Source: a virus
Reading direction: 5' to 3' (one strand)
Length of the DNA: 22,477 bases
IMG/VR virus record: IMGVR_UViG_3300036945_000772
Location: 1 to 22,477 of that record
Part shown: positions 5,894 to 11,760 of the stretch, in pieces
How the letters are laid out: each line of letters opens with the position of its first letter
Numbering within the stretch: position 1 is the stretch's first letter
Notes under the pieces: generated by a model
Seen by the model: only the letters and a program-made list of their open reading frames with translations
Told to the model about the DNA's origin: nothing
Databases searched by the model: none
Translations under genes and position numbers: made by a program

Positions 5894-6121
5894 ATGGCCA
5901 AGCAACAAACATACTGCATCATAGAGACCCCGCACGCCATGGTTCTGCCCTCTGACATAGCGATGGAGCTGTTCCCTCTGCTGTGTCACGGCGAGGCAGT
6001 GCAGTACGACTGGCAGAACAAAACGTACAAGCGTGTCACGTCAGATCGCGATACTTGCACCGTCAAACAGTTCACCATAGCTCAGTACGCTGAGCTTGCA
6101 CTCAACTCAGACACCAAGTAA
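5894..6121 (+). CDS. Hypothetical protein (75 aa)
   Basis: The start follows the previous stop by 3 bp, with GGAG 7 nt upstream inside the previous gene. The 75-residue product has three Cys (8, 31, 55) but no paired metal-binding motif. It is an all-soluble alpha/beta pattern, and the segment QYDWQNKTYKRVT looks like a beta hairpin. It is the last gene before the HNH cassette; its TAA lies 9 bp before a copy of the 16-bp palindrome. Confidence 0.68.
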   Translation: MAKQQTYCIIETPHAMVLPSDIAMELFPLLCHGEAVQYDWQNKTYKRVTSDRDTCTVKQFTIAQYAELALNSDTK

Positions 6122-6130
6122 AATCACCCC

Positions 6131-6146
6131 TAATCCCACGGGATTA
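6131..6146. repeat. 16-bp palindrome, copy 7 (centre AC)
   Basis: TAATCCCACGGGATTA lies 10 bp upstream of the -35 box of the HNH gene. It is the left part of the interrupted leader module (6129-6158). Confidence 0.88.
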
Positions 6147-6156
6147 ACTTGTTCAC

Positions 6157-6185
6157 TTGACTGTATACGCATATGCGTGTATAAT
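6157..6185 (+). promoter_or_regulatory. Promoter of the HNH gene with dyad in the spacer
   Basis: TTGACT (6157-6162), a 17-bp spacer and a perfect TATAAT (6180-6185). The spacer carries the perfect 12-bp palindrome ACGCATATGCGT (6167-6178), a likely repressor site. The expected start of transcription (about 6192) coincides with the ATG at 6193. The -35 box begins exactly at the end of the duplicated leader sequence. Confidence 0.8.
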
Positions 6186-6192
6186 AGATACC

Positions 6193-6672
6193 ATGAACTC
6201 AGAACTTACCCAAGACGAGCTGCGTCGCATACTGCATTACAGCAAACGGACTGGCGCGTTCACGTGGTTAGTGGACAGCGGTGCGAGGAAGTGCGCTGGC
6301 TTAGAAGCTGGCACGCTCAGCACTATGAACAGGGTATACATCAGCATCAAGCGGAAGAAGTACCTTGCACATCGCCTTGCTTGGTTATACGTCTACGGCG
6401 TGTGGCCGAGTTCTCAGATAGACCATAAAGATGGAGACCCAACCAACAACAGGATGAGTAATCTACGCGAAGCAACGCCTTCGCAAAACCGACAGAACCT
6501 ACGTAATCCCACGGGATTAAACCCATATGTCGGCGTCCACCACATTTCTCGCGGAAATAAGTGGGCTGCACGAATAAACGGCAAACACCTTGGGTACGCT
6601 AAGACGGCAGAGCTTGCCAGAGAGATGTACCTTAGTGCAAAAGCAAAGTTGCACACGCACTTACCAGAATAA
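6193..6672 (+). CDS. HNH homing endonuclease with AP2-like domain
   Basis: The 159-residue product carries an HNH_3-type nuclease core: AHRLAW with His60, then IDHKDGDPTNNRMSNLR (76-92) with Asp77, His78 and Asn86. A C-terminal AP2-like DNA-binding segment follows (about 112-148: VGVHHISRGNKWAARI and a terminal helix). This is the standard build of free-standing phage homing endonucleases, which cut genomes lacking the gene. No Shine-Dalgarno precedes the ATG at 6193, and the promoter places the 5' mRNA end at or next to it, so translation is probably leaderless. An in-frame TTG at 6157 is less likely because it lies in the -35 box. A copy of the 16-bp palindrome is embedded at residues 104-109 in the linker between domains. 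The gene is richer in A/T than its neighbours. Confidence 0.88.
   Translation: MNSELTQDELRRILHYSKRTGAFTWLVDSGARKCAGLEAGTLSTMNRVYISIKRKKYLAHRLAWLYVYGVWPSSQIDHKDGDPTNNRMSNLREATPSQNRQNLRNPTGLNPYVGVHHISRGNKWAARINGKHLGYAKTAELAREMYLSAKAKLHTHLPE
6504..6519. repeat. 16-bp palindrome, copy 8, inside the HNH gene (centre AC)
   Basis: TAATCCCACGGGATTA is read in frame as Asn-Pro-Thr-Gly-Leu (residues 105-109), between the HNH core and the AP2-like domain. It is a full-strength copy with no mismatches. Confidence 0.88.
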
Positions 6673-6678
6673 CCGGCT

Positions 6679-6695
6679 CCGCAGCGGCCCTGCGG
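6679..6695 (+). other. Hairpin after the HNH gene
   Basis: CCGCAG (6679-6684) pairs perfectly with CTGCGG (6690-6695) around CGGCC. No T-tract follows, so it is a weak terminator at best. It may mark the 3' edge of the HNH cassette or protect an mRNA end. Confidence 0.5.
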
Positions 6696-6699
6696 TAAA

Positions 6700-6719
6700 A
6701 CTTGTTTACGTACTGGAGA
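6700..6719 (+). repeat. Operon leader module, right half displaced by the HNH cassette
   Basis: It matches 3720-3739 at 18 of 20 positions and ends in the ribosome binding site for the GTG at 6725. The left half of the module is at 6129-6158. Confidence 0.75.
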
Positions 6720-6724
6720 AAATT

Positions 6725-7732
6725 GTGAGAATTAATCATGTTACGCCCATTCTCGTCAAGCGTTACCTCAACGAGAACACACGCAAGCGCACCACATTCC
6801 TGCGCGGCCCATCGGGCATCGGCAAGTCCGAGGTCGTGTTCCAAACATCCCAGCTGCTCGCTGAGCACGTGCCCAACTGGCGCGGTGTCGTTGACCTGCG
6901 CTTGGCACAGATGGACCCCACTGACCTGCGCGGCATCCCGCACGTCAAGGAAGGCCGCACATACTGGGCACGCCCTGACTTTCTCCCTGCTGACGGCGCT
7001 GGCATCCTGTTCCTCGACGAGATCACATCGGCACCACCTGCTGTGCAGGCTGCTGCGTACCAGCTGACGCTCACACCCGAGGACTTCGGTATCCCTGCCG
7101 AGTGGATGGTCATCGCTGCTGGCAACCGCAAGACAGATCGCGGTGTCACGTTCAACCTCGCAGCTCCACTGCAGAACCGCATGTGCGACATCGACGTGTC
7201 CACCACCATCGACGACTTCGTCAGCCACGCCATCACACGCGGCATCCGCCCTGAGATTCTGTCGCTGTTGCAAGACCGCCCTGACTTGCTGCACAAGTTC
7301 GAGCCCACAGGTGACATCAAGCCCTTCCCATCACCACGCTCGTGGTTCGCTGTGTCGCACACACTGGAGCTTGACCTGCCTGTGCAAGACCGTGTCGAGC
7401 TCATCAAGGGTGACGTTGGCGAGGAAGCTGCCATGATTCTTGAGACACACCTGCGTGTGTGGGAGACCATGCCACGCATCGAGGACATCTTGCAGGGCAA
7501 GGACGTGCCGATCCCCAAGGAGCTCAACGTGCGCTACTGCGTTGCGATGGGCTTGGCCACACGCCTTGACGCTGACAACTTCGACAAGGCTTGGAAGTTC
7601 TTGGAGAAGATGCCCGGTGACGTGCAGACTCTGACCATCAAGCTGGCACACAAGCGCGACAAGACCATCACCAAGTCACCTGCCTTCAGCAAGTGGGCCA
7701 TCGCGAATCAGCAAGCATTCTCTATGAAGTGA
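6725..7732 (+). CDS. MoxR/CobS-like AAA+ ATPase
   Basis: The GTG at 6725 is chosen because GGAG lies 6 nt upstream. The frame is open further 5' but that part overlaps the HNH gene. The product is 335 residues. Walker A is GPSGIGKS (28-35). The MoxR hallmark MDPTDLRGIP follows at 63-72, then Walker B ILFLDE (94-99), sensor 1 AAGN (131-134) and a likely arginine finger in PLQNRM (Arg152). MoxR-family ATPases work as hexameric rings, usually with a VWA-domain partner, to remodel or activate a target such as a chelatase or enzyme complex. Here the VWA partner is two genes downstream. The target is unknown. The stop overlaps the next ATG. Confidence 0.9.
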   Translation: MRINHVTPILVKRYLNENTRKRTTFLRGPSGIGKSEVVFQTSQLLAEHVPNWRGVVDLRLAQMDPTDLRGIPHVKEGRTYWARPDFLPADGAGILFLDEITSAPPAVQAAAYQLTLTPEDFGIPAEWMVIAAGNRKTDRGVTFNLAAPLQNRMCDIDVSTTIDDFVSHAITRGIRPEILSLLQDRPDLLHKFEPTGDIKPFPSPRSWFAVSHTLELDLPVQDRVELIKGDVGEEAAMILETHLRVWETMPRIEDILQGKDVPIPKELNVRYCVAMGLATRLDADNFDKAWKFLEKMPGDVQTLTIKLAHKRDKTITKSPAFSKWAIANQQAFSMK

Positions 7733-8034
7733 TGCTGACAGTGAAGCACCCCTACACAAACGACAAGCCTGTGCTTGTCGAGGATTACAACCACGGTGGC
7801 ATCTGGACGTTCAGCGTAGAGCGCACTGCCAAGTATCGCCGTGGTGGTGCGTACAACGTGCGGGAGTTCTTTGCGACAGTGCGCCCTGCATACAACGCAG
7901 CGGGGTTCTTCGGACACTGCTCTGGAGTTGTTGTCTTGCGCAATGACTTCAACGAGATCAGAGAGTTCCCGGATTACTTCGCAGCCAAGAACTACGTCGA
8001 AGCGCTTTTTGCGCTAGAATTCGCAGCTGGCTAA
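7732..8034 (+). CDS. Hypothetical protein between ATPase and VWA genes (100 aa)
   Basis: The ATG at 7732 shares a base with the stop of the ATPase gene (TGATG), so translation is coupled. The 100-residue product is rich in aromatic residues and alternating beta-like segments (GGIWTFSVERTAKYRRGG, GHCSGVVVLR), ending in a helix. No family is recognised. Its position between the two partners suggests that it belongs to the same complex or regulates it. Its TAA stop lies within a copy of the 16-bp palindrome. Confidence 0.72.
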   Translation: MLTVKHPYTNDKPVLVEDYNHGGIWTFSVERTAKYRRGGAYNVREFFATVRPAYNAAGFFGHCSGVVVLRNDFNEIREFPDYFAAKNYVEALFALEFAAG

Positions 8035-8047
8035 TCCCACGGGATTA
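8032..8047. repeat. 16-bp palindrome, copy 9 (centre AC)
   Basis: TAATCCCACGGGATTA supplies the stop codon of the upstream gene and lies 28 bp before the ATG of the VWA gene. Confidence 0.88.
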
Positions 8048-8075
8048 ACAACACACTTATTCACTGGAGAAAATC

Positions 8076-9224
8076 ATGGCACTTATGGATCGTATTGACC
8101 TTGCATACAGCAAGCTCGGACTGCGTGAGGCGTTCATCGCTGCAGTCATGACCCGCGTCAAGCGCGAGGTCTCAGACAAGGTTCCCACTGCTGGCACCAA
8201 CGGCAACTGGGTACGCTTCAACCCAACGTGGTGCGAGAAGCTGACAGACGAAGAGCTGTTCGGTCTCGTGCTGCATGAGTCCTGCCATGTGGTGCTGATG
8301 CACATGTGGCGTCGCGAGGGCCGTGACCCCAAGATATGGAACGTGGCCAACGATGCGCTCATCAACGCCTACATCAAGTCACGTGGCTGGCAGCTGCCCA
8401 AGGGCGGTGTGCACATCGGCTGGGTCAAGGAAGAGCACAGCTCCGAGTACGTGTACAACAAGCTCAAGGAGCAGCAGCAAGAGCAACAGTCCGGTGGCGG
8501 TGGCTCCGGTGACGGCGAGGGTGACGAGGACGACAACACCAACGGCGGTGGCTTCGACGGCACTGGCGACCTGCACGATGCACAGGATGACGCGACCCGT
8601 GTGGACATGGAGGCGACCATCGTCGCTGCTGCCAAGATGGCCAAGGACTGCGGCCAAGGCTCCAGCCTGATCGACCGTGTGCTGGAGAAAGTCGGCGAGC
8701 CCATGGTTCGTTGGCAAGACGTGTGCCGCTCCATGATGACCGAGAGCTGCGCTGCTGACTACACATACATGCGCCCATCGCGCCGGTTCATCGGCTCGGG
8801 TCTGTACCTGCCATCGCTGCGCTCTGACGCACTGGGTGGCTTGGCCATCGGCTTCGACACATCGGGCTCCATGGGCCCCAAGGAATGCAACCAGATTGCT
8901 GCTGAGATTCAGGCGATCGTCGACGACTTGCAGCCCGAGTTCGTTGAGGTGGCGTACTGCGACTACGCAGTGACTCGCGTCGAGCGCTTCGAGCGTGATG
9001 AGCTGCTACAGCTGCGCCCATCGGGCGGTGGTGGCACACGGTTCCAGCCTGTGTTCGAGCACTTTGACAAGACAGGCGAGCGCTATTGCGGCATGATCTT
9101 CTTCACGGACATGGAGGGTAACTTGCAAGAATGCGAGGAGCCACCGTTCCCAACCATCTGGGCCGACATCGGCTACAGCCACCCACCCGAGCCCTTTGGC
9201 ACACGTGTCAAGGTGGCGCTATGA
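8076..9224 (+). CDS. CobT-like protein: metallopeptidase-like plus VWA domain
   Basis: GGAG lies 6 nt before the ATG. The 382-residue product has the two-part build of DUF2201 proteins. The N-terminal part (about 1-115) has HESCH (67-71, an HExxH zinc motif) and WNVANDALIN (88-97), where Asp93 may be a further ligand. A Gln/Gly/Asp-rich low-complexity linker follows (about 131-170). The C-terminal VWA-like domain carries a MIDAS motif, DTSGS (261-265). Such proteins pair with MoxR/CobS-type ATPases, and that gene is just upstream. Whether the HExxH is an active peptidase is not known. The likely role is in an ATP-driven remodelling or chelatase-like complex. Confidence 0.88.
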   Translation: MALMDRIDLAYSKLGLREAFIAAVMTRVKREVSDKVPTAGTNGNWVRFNPTWCEKLTDEELFGLVLHESCHVVLMHMWRREGRDPKIWNVANDALINAYIKSRGWQLPKGGVHIGWVKEEHSSEYVYNKLKEQQQEQQSGGGGSGDGEGDEDDNTNGGGFDGTGDLHDAQDDATRVDMEATIVAAAKMAKDCGQGSSLIDRVLEKVGEPMVRWQDVCRSMMTESCAADYTYMRPSRRFIGSGLYLPSLRSDALGGLAIGFDTSGSMGPKECNQIAAEIQAIVDDLQPEFVEVAYCDYAVTRVERFERDELLQLRPSGGGGTRFQPVFEHFDKTGERYCGMIFFTDMEGNLQECEEPPFPTIWADIGYSHPPEPFGTRVKVAL

Positions 9225-9240
9225 ATTACCAAGGACCGTC

Positions 9241-9522
9241 ATGAGCAACTACATCGAAAAAGAACTGATTAACCGACTGACCCGCATCGAGACCAAGCTC
9301 GTGCGGGGCTTCGAGGAACTGGGCGTGAACATCGACAAGGACACAGAGTGGCTGTCTGTGGATGAGCAGAACCTCGTCGTGTACATCTCCACACTGGGCC
9401 GATCCATGACGGTGATGCTCAGTGACATGGCGCGTGCTGGCGCAACACAGGTTGGTCGCATCTATGACATCGTCCACCGTGGCGATGTTGTGGGCACCAT
9501 CACGTTTCGACAAATAACATGA
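9241..9522 (+). CDS. Hypothetical protein (93 aa)
   Basis: The ATG at 9241 is preferred because AAGGA lies 5 nt upstream; the frame extends 5' into the VWA gene without a better signal. The 93-residue product begins with a charged helix (NYIEKELINRLTRIETKLVRGFEELG) and ends in beta-like segments (VVGTITFRQIT). No motif is identified. It overlaps the next start through ATGA. Confidence 0.7.
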   Translation: MSNYIEKELINRLTRIETKLVRGFEELGVNIDKDTEWLSVDEQNLVVYISTLGRSMTVMLSDMARAGATQVGRIYDIVHRGDVVGTITFRQIT

Positions 9523-9533
9523 GGCAAACTATC

Positions 9534-9740
9534 ATGAACAACGAGTTCAAAGGCTTGAAATTTAGCAGCATGGCTTTGCCGTGGGTTCCTGTTGGGCACC
9601 CGCGATACAAGTGGTACGGCAGTGCAGATGTAGACGTTACCCGCACATGGCGTGCATACGGATGGAAACCACTAGATGAACAACGAGCAGACACATACAC
9701 AAAAGAACGCACACCCTTTAAAGTTTTGCGACAGCTGTAA
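9534..9740 (+). CDS. Hypothetical protein (68 aa)
   Basis: The ATG at 9534 has GAGG 9 nt upstream; an earlier ATG at 9519, in an ATGA overlap with the previous stop, would add five residues. The product is small, basic and rich in Trp, Tyr and Pro (WVPVGHPRYKWYG, DVTRTWRAYGWKPL). No family is recognised. Its last 65 bases overlap the zinc-ribbon gene at 9676 in another frame. Confidence 0.6.
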   Translation: MNNEFKGLKFSSMALPWVPVGHPRYKWYGSADVDVTRTWRAYGWKPLDEQRADTYTKERTPFKVLRQL

Positions 9741-9828
9741 GTTGTCGACTGAGTCTATGGGTGGCGTAGGCATCCGCGAGAAGTGGTACTGCTCTAAATG
9801 CTGGATAAAGTTCTTGAACAGGAAGTGA
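9676..9828 (+). CDS. Tiny zinc-ribbon protein (50 aa)
   Basis: This 50-codon frame contains two paired cysteines, CDSC and CSKC, about 20 residues apart, followed by a basic end (WIKFLNRK). That is the spacing of a zinc ribbon. The start overlaps the preceding gene by 65 bp and lacks a strong Shine-Dalgarno, so the start is the least certain part. The next ATG is 1 bp after its stop, with AGGAAG inside this gene as its ribosome binding site. Confidence 0.55.
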   Translation: MNNEQTHTQKNAHPLKFCDSCKLSTESMGGVGIREKWYCSKCWIKFLNRK

Positions 9829-9829
9829 C

Positions 9830-10300
9830 ATGCGCAAACGTAGCAAGTACAGACCCAAGCACGTGCTGCTTAATCCCATGGGATTTGTGATGGAGAACCT
9901 GTCACCAGTGCGCTCACACACAGCGTTCATGCTGGACTTGAAGATCAAGAACCACGCTGCGCTGGAGGCGCTGACCAAGGGCAAAGCAACACGAGCTGAC
10001 ATCGACACACTGATTGCCATGGGCAACGTCACAGAGGCCTTTGCTCGCATGGGCTTTGGCCAAGACTACAGCGACGTGGTCAAGGCTGGGCTGCAGTCTC
10101 TGCGCTCTGTCGGTGCTCGTGGGGTTGAGTCGGGTCGGTTCATTCTGAAGGCTGCTGAGATGTCTGCACTTAACGAGTTCATGGAGCTGCACGATGCACA
10201 GATGGAGGTGGTGACTCTGAAGGACATGGACGCTGCCATTGCGTTGGTCAAAGAAGAACACCGCCTGAAGAAGATGACACCAATACTGGAGAAAGTATGA
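9830..10300 (+). CDS. Hypothetical helical protein carrying the palindrome (156 aa)
   Basis: AGGAAG sits 5 nt before the ATG. The 156-residue product has a basic N-terminus (MRKRSKYRPKH) and is otherwise helical and charged, with helices at about 40-60, 70-95 and 105-150. No family is recognised. A copy of the 16-bp palindrome at 9871-9886 is read as Asn-Pro-Met-Gly-Phe at residues 15-19, just after the basic tail, so the repeat lies in a probably unstructured N-terminal extension. The stop overlaps the next start (ATGA). Confidence 0.75.
   Translation: MRKRSKYRPKHVLLNPMGFVMENLSPVRSHTAFMLDLKIKNHAALEALTKGKATRADIDTLIAMGNVTEAFARMGFGQDYSDVVKAGLQSLRSVGARGVESGRFILKAAEMSALNEFMELHDAQMEVVTLKDMDAAIALVKEEHRLKKMTPILEKV
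9871..9886. repeat. 16-bp palindrome, copy 10, inside a gene (centre AT)
   Basis: TAATCCCATGGGATTT has one mismatch at the outermost right base, the same variant as the copy at 386-401. It is read as Asn-Pro-Met-Gly-Phe. Confidence 0.82.
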
Positions 10301-10452
10301 GAACCCACATCTACACCTATCTTGCCATCGGCATCTGGGCTGTGGCTGTTGTGCTGGTGCTGCTGTACGCACCAAGGACGAACAACCCAACGAACTGCCA
10401 AGAGTTGGCACAGCCCGATCAAGACAAATGCAAAGCAAGGAGAAGGTTATGA
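10297..10452 (+). CDS. Small membrane protein (51 aa)
   Basis: It starts in an ATGA overlap and ends in another (TTATGA) with the next gene. The 51-residue product has a hydrophobic segment at about 7-24 (YLAIGIWAVAVVLVLLY), then a polar tail with two Cys (NCQELAQPDQDKCKARRRL). The layout suggests an N-terminal membrane anchor with a small domain closed by a disulfide or metal. There is no lipobox. The function is unknown. Confidence 0.6.
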   Translation: MRTHIYTYLAIGIWAVAVVLVLLYAPRTNNPTNCQELAQPDQDKCKARRRL

Positions 10453-11054
10453 CCAAAGACAAAGCACTCGACTTGGCGCTGGAGGCGTTGACGCCATTTA
10501 GCACTCCAAATTGGGCTGGGACTGGTGTTGATAAAGCCAATGAAGCCATCGCCGCCATCAAGCAAGCCCGTTCAGCACCTGTGCAGAAACGCCCACAGAA
10601 CTGCGGAACAGGCTATTGCAGTTGCATTGAGTGCGTGATGGAGCCAGCACCTGTGCAGGAGCCTGTGGCGAAAGACAACAGCAATTACAGACTTGACCCT
10701 CCTGTTGCGGAGCCTGACTTGATCGCCCGACTCAAGCACCCAGAGGATCACCACGAGTTCACCGACCCCAAGAAAGCCAATGCCGTGCTGATGAGTCTGT
10801 GCCAAGAGGCTGCTGATGCATTGGCAACACCTGTGCAGGAGCCTGTGGCGTTCTTTGACTGGTACGACAGCGCGCATTGGGGCAACGAAGATTTTAAAGA
10901 GGGTTGCCACAGATCGTGGAATGCCGCAATCAAATACACCACCCCACCCAACGTGGCTACGCCACTGGCAGCACAGCGGCAATGGGTTGAAGTTGAGCAA
11001 GTTAAATGGGATGGCGAAAAGTTTATTGCCAAACTCAAGGAGAAGAACACATGA
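10449..11054 (+). CDS. Hypothetical protein with PVQEPVA repeats (201 aa)
   Basis: The ATG at 10449 is chosen for its AGGAG (6 nt upstream) and its ATGA overlap with the previous stop. The product has 201 residues. A helical N-terminus (KALDLALEALTPF) is followed by a Cys cluster (CGTGYCSCIEC, about 52-62) and two exact APVQEPVA/TPVQEPVA linkers. Between and after these are segments with His/Trp (FDWYDSAHWGNEDFKEG). The linkers come from a 23-bp direct DNA repeat (10648-10670 and 10828-10850), with a shorter third copy at 10576-10586. The protein looks modular, with small domains joined by repeat-derived linkers. No function can be given. Confidence 0.72.
   Translation: MTKDKALDLALEALTPFSTPNWAGTGVDKANEAIAAIKQARSAPVQKRPQNCGTGYCSCIECVMEPAPVQEPVAKDNSNYRLDPPVAEPDLIARLKHPEDHHEFTDPKKANAVLMSLCQEAADALATPVQEPVAFFDWYDSAHWGNEDFKEGCHRSWNAAIKYTTPPNVATPLAAQRQWVEVEQVKWDGEKFIAKLKEKNT
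10648..10850 (+). repeat. Intragenic 23-bp direct repeat pair
   Basis: The copies at 10648-10670 and 10828-10850 are identical and encode PVQEPVA. An 11-bp partial copy lies at 10576-10586. All are in the same reading frame, 180 bp apart for the full copies, which suggests expansion by in-frame duplication. Confidence 0.75.
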
Positions 11055-11251
11055 AAGACTTTCACTTCAACACAGCAGATGCGCTGGAGAAGGCCAAGGC
11101 TGATCGTGACAAACCAGTCACACCAGTGGAGTACAAGCCTGCTATCAGTGACGTTGGCGCAGATTCCAACATGTTGTGGCCTGACACGATGTATGGACTT
11201 TTGCCAAAAGGCACGGGAAAGATTACGTTGCACGAGTCGAAGCCAAACTGA
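11051..11251 (+). CDS. Hypothetical protein (66 aa)
   Basis: The ATG at 11051 overlaps the previous stop (ATGA) and AAGGAG lies 8 nt upstream. The 66-residue product is soluble: a charged helix (TADALEKAKADRDK) followed by a Pro/Gly-rich, probably extended C-terminal half. No motif is recognised. Confidence 0.65.
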   Translation: MKDFHFNTADALEKAKADRDKPVTPVEYKPAISDVGADSNMLWPDTMYGLLPKGTGKITLHESKPN

Positions 11252-11261
11252 AAGAAAAAAA

Positions 11262-11369
11262 ATGGAATGTAAACACCGCTATGAGCCGACCAACTGCGGC
11301 ATCAAGTACCACTACCGATGCACTCGCTGTGGCAAAAACATCTGGGCGTCGCTGAAGGGAGACACGTGA
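11262..11369 (+). CDS. Tiny zinc-ribbon protein (35 aa)
   Basis: The frame of 35 codons begins ATG-GAA-TGT and encodes MECKHRYEP...CG...CTRCGK, with Cys at 3, 12, 20 and 23 plus His5. That is enough for one zinc site. The upstream sequence is A-rich with only a weak GAAAG, so translation may depend on coupling. Its stop overlaps the GTG start of the next gene (GTGA). It is the second tiny zinc-ribbon gene within 1.6 kb. Confidence 0.55.
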   Translation: MECKHRYEPTNCGIKYHYRCTRCGKNIWASLKGDT

Positions 11370-11575
11370 CTGACCACAAACTCACACACGACCGCTTTGC
11401 CGTGGTCGATGTCAACAACCACTGGCGCGATGCCAAAGAATATCCACCACCGCTTGGTGCAAAGATGCTGCTGATTGACAAACGCCTTGGCGTTGCTGTG
11501 CTCGGCAACTGGCGCGATGCAGACGGCTGGACTCACTGGGCACCACTACCTACGTTCGACAGGAGCAGAGAATGA
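11366..11575 (+). CDS. DUF551-like protein (69 aa)
   Basis: The GTG at 11366 is chosen because GGGAG lies 4 nt upstream and it overlaps the previous stop. The product has 69 residues. Its pattern (WRDAKEYPPPLGAKMLLID near 20-38, a short beta hairpin, WRDADGWTHWAPLP near 50-63) matches what I know of DUF551. That is a small phage/enterobacterial family with a Trp- and Pro-rich start and a THW-PLP end. The biochemical role of that family is unknown. Confidence 0.65.
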   Translation: MTDHKLTHDRFAVVDVNNHWRDAKEYPPPLGAKMLLIDKRLGVAVLGNWRDADGWTHWAPLPTFDRSRE

Positions 11576-11760
11576 AACGAGACATCAAAGCATGGGCCGT
11601 CAAGACAGGAGGTAGGAGCTTCATGCTAGACCCCGAGGGTATTCCGCAGTTGTGGAGAGTCAGGGCACCTGCATTTGAGGCGTCCACGACAGTCAAGCTC
11701 TTTCGCAACACCAAAGCTAAACCAATTCGCGTCAGAGTACGCATAGAGGAGATAGGATGA
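11572..11760 (+). CDS. Small basic hypothetical protein (62 aa)
   Basis: It starts in an ATGA overlap with AGGAG 6 nt upstream and ends in another ATGA overlap. The 62-residue product is basic (Lys/Arg about one fifth) and beta-like, ending KPIRVRVRIEEIG. The pattern is compatible with a small SH3- or OB-like nucleic-acid-binding fold, but there is no recognised motif. Confidence 0.65.
   Translation: MKRDIKAWAVKTGGRSFMLDPEGIPQLWRVRAPAFEASTTVKLFRNTKAKPIRVRVRIEEIG

Noticed and set aside
6679-6695. Intrinsic terminator after the HNH gene
   Set aside because: The stem is perfect, but no T-tract follows, so it was listed only as a hairpin.
8000-8016. GCGC-TTTTT-GCGC hairpin as terminator
   Set aside because: It lies inside a coding frame, and the T-run is in the loop, not after the stem.
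80-9886. CRISPR array made of the 16-bp repeats
   Set aside because: Copies are too short, irregularly spaced by hundreds to thousands of bases, and occur within genes; no cas1/cas2. The Cas4-like nuclease is a typical stand-alone phage type.
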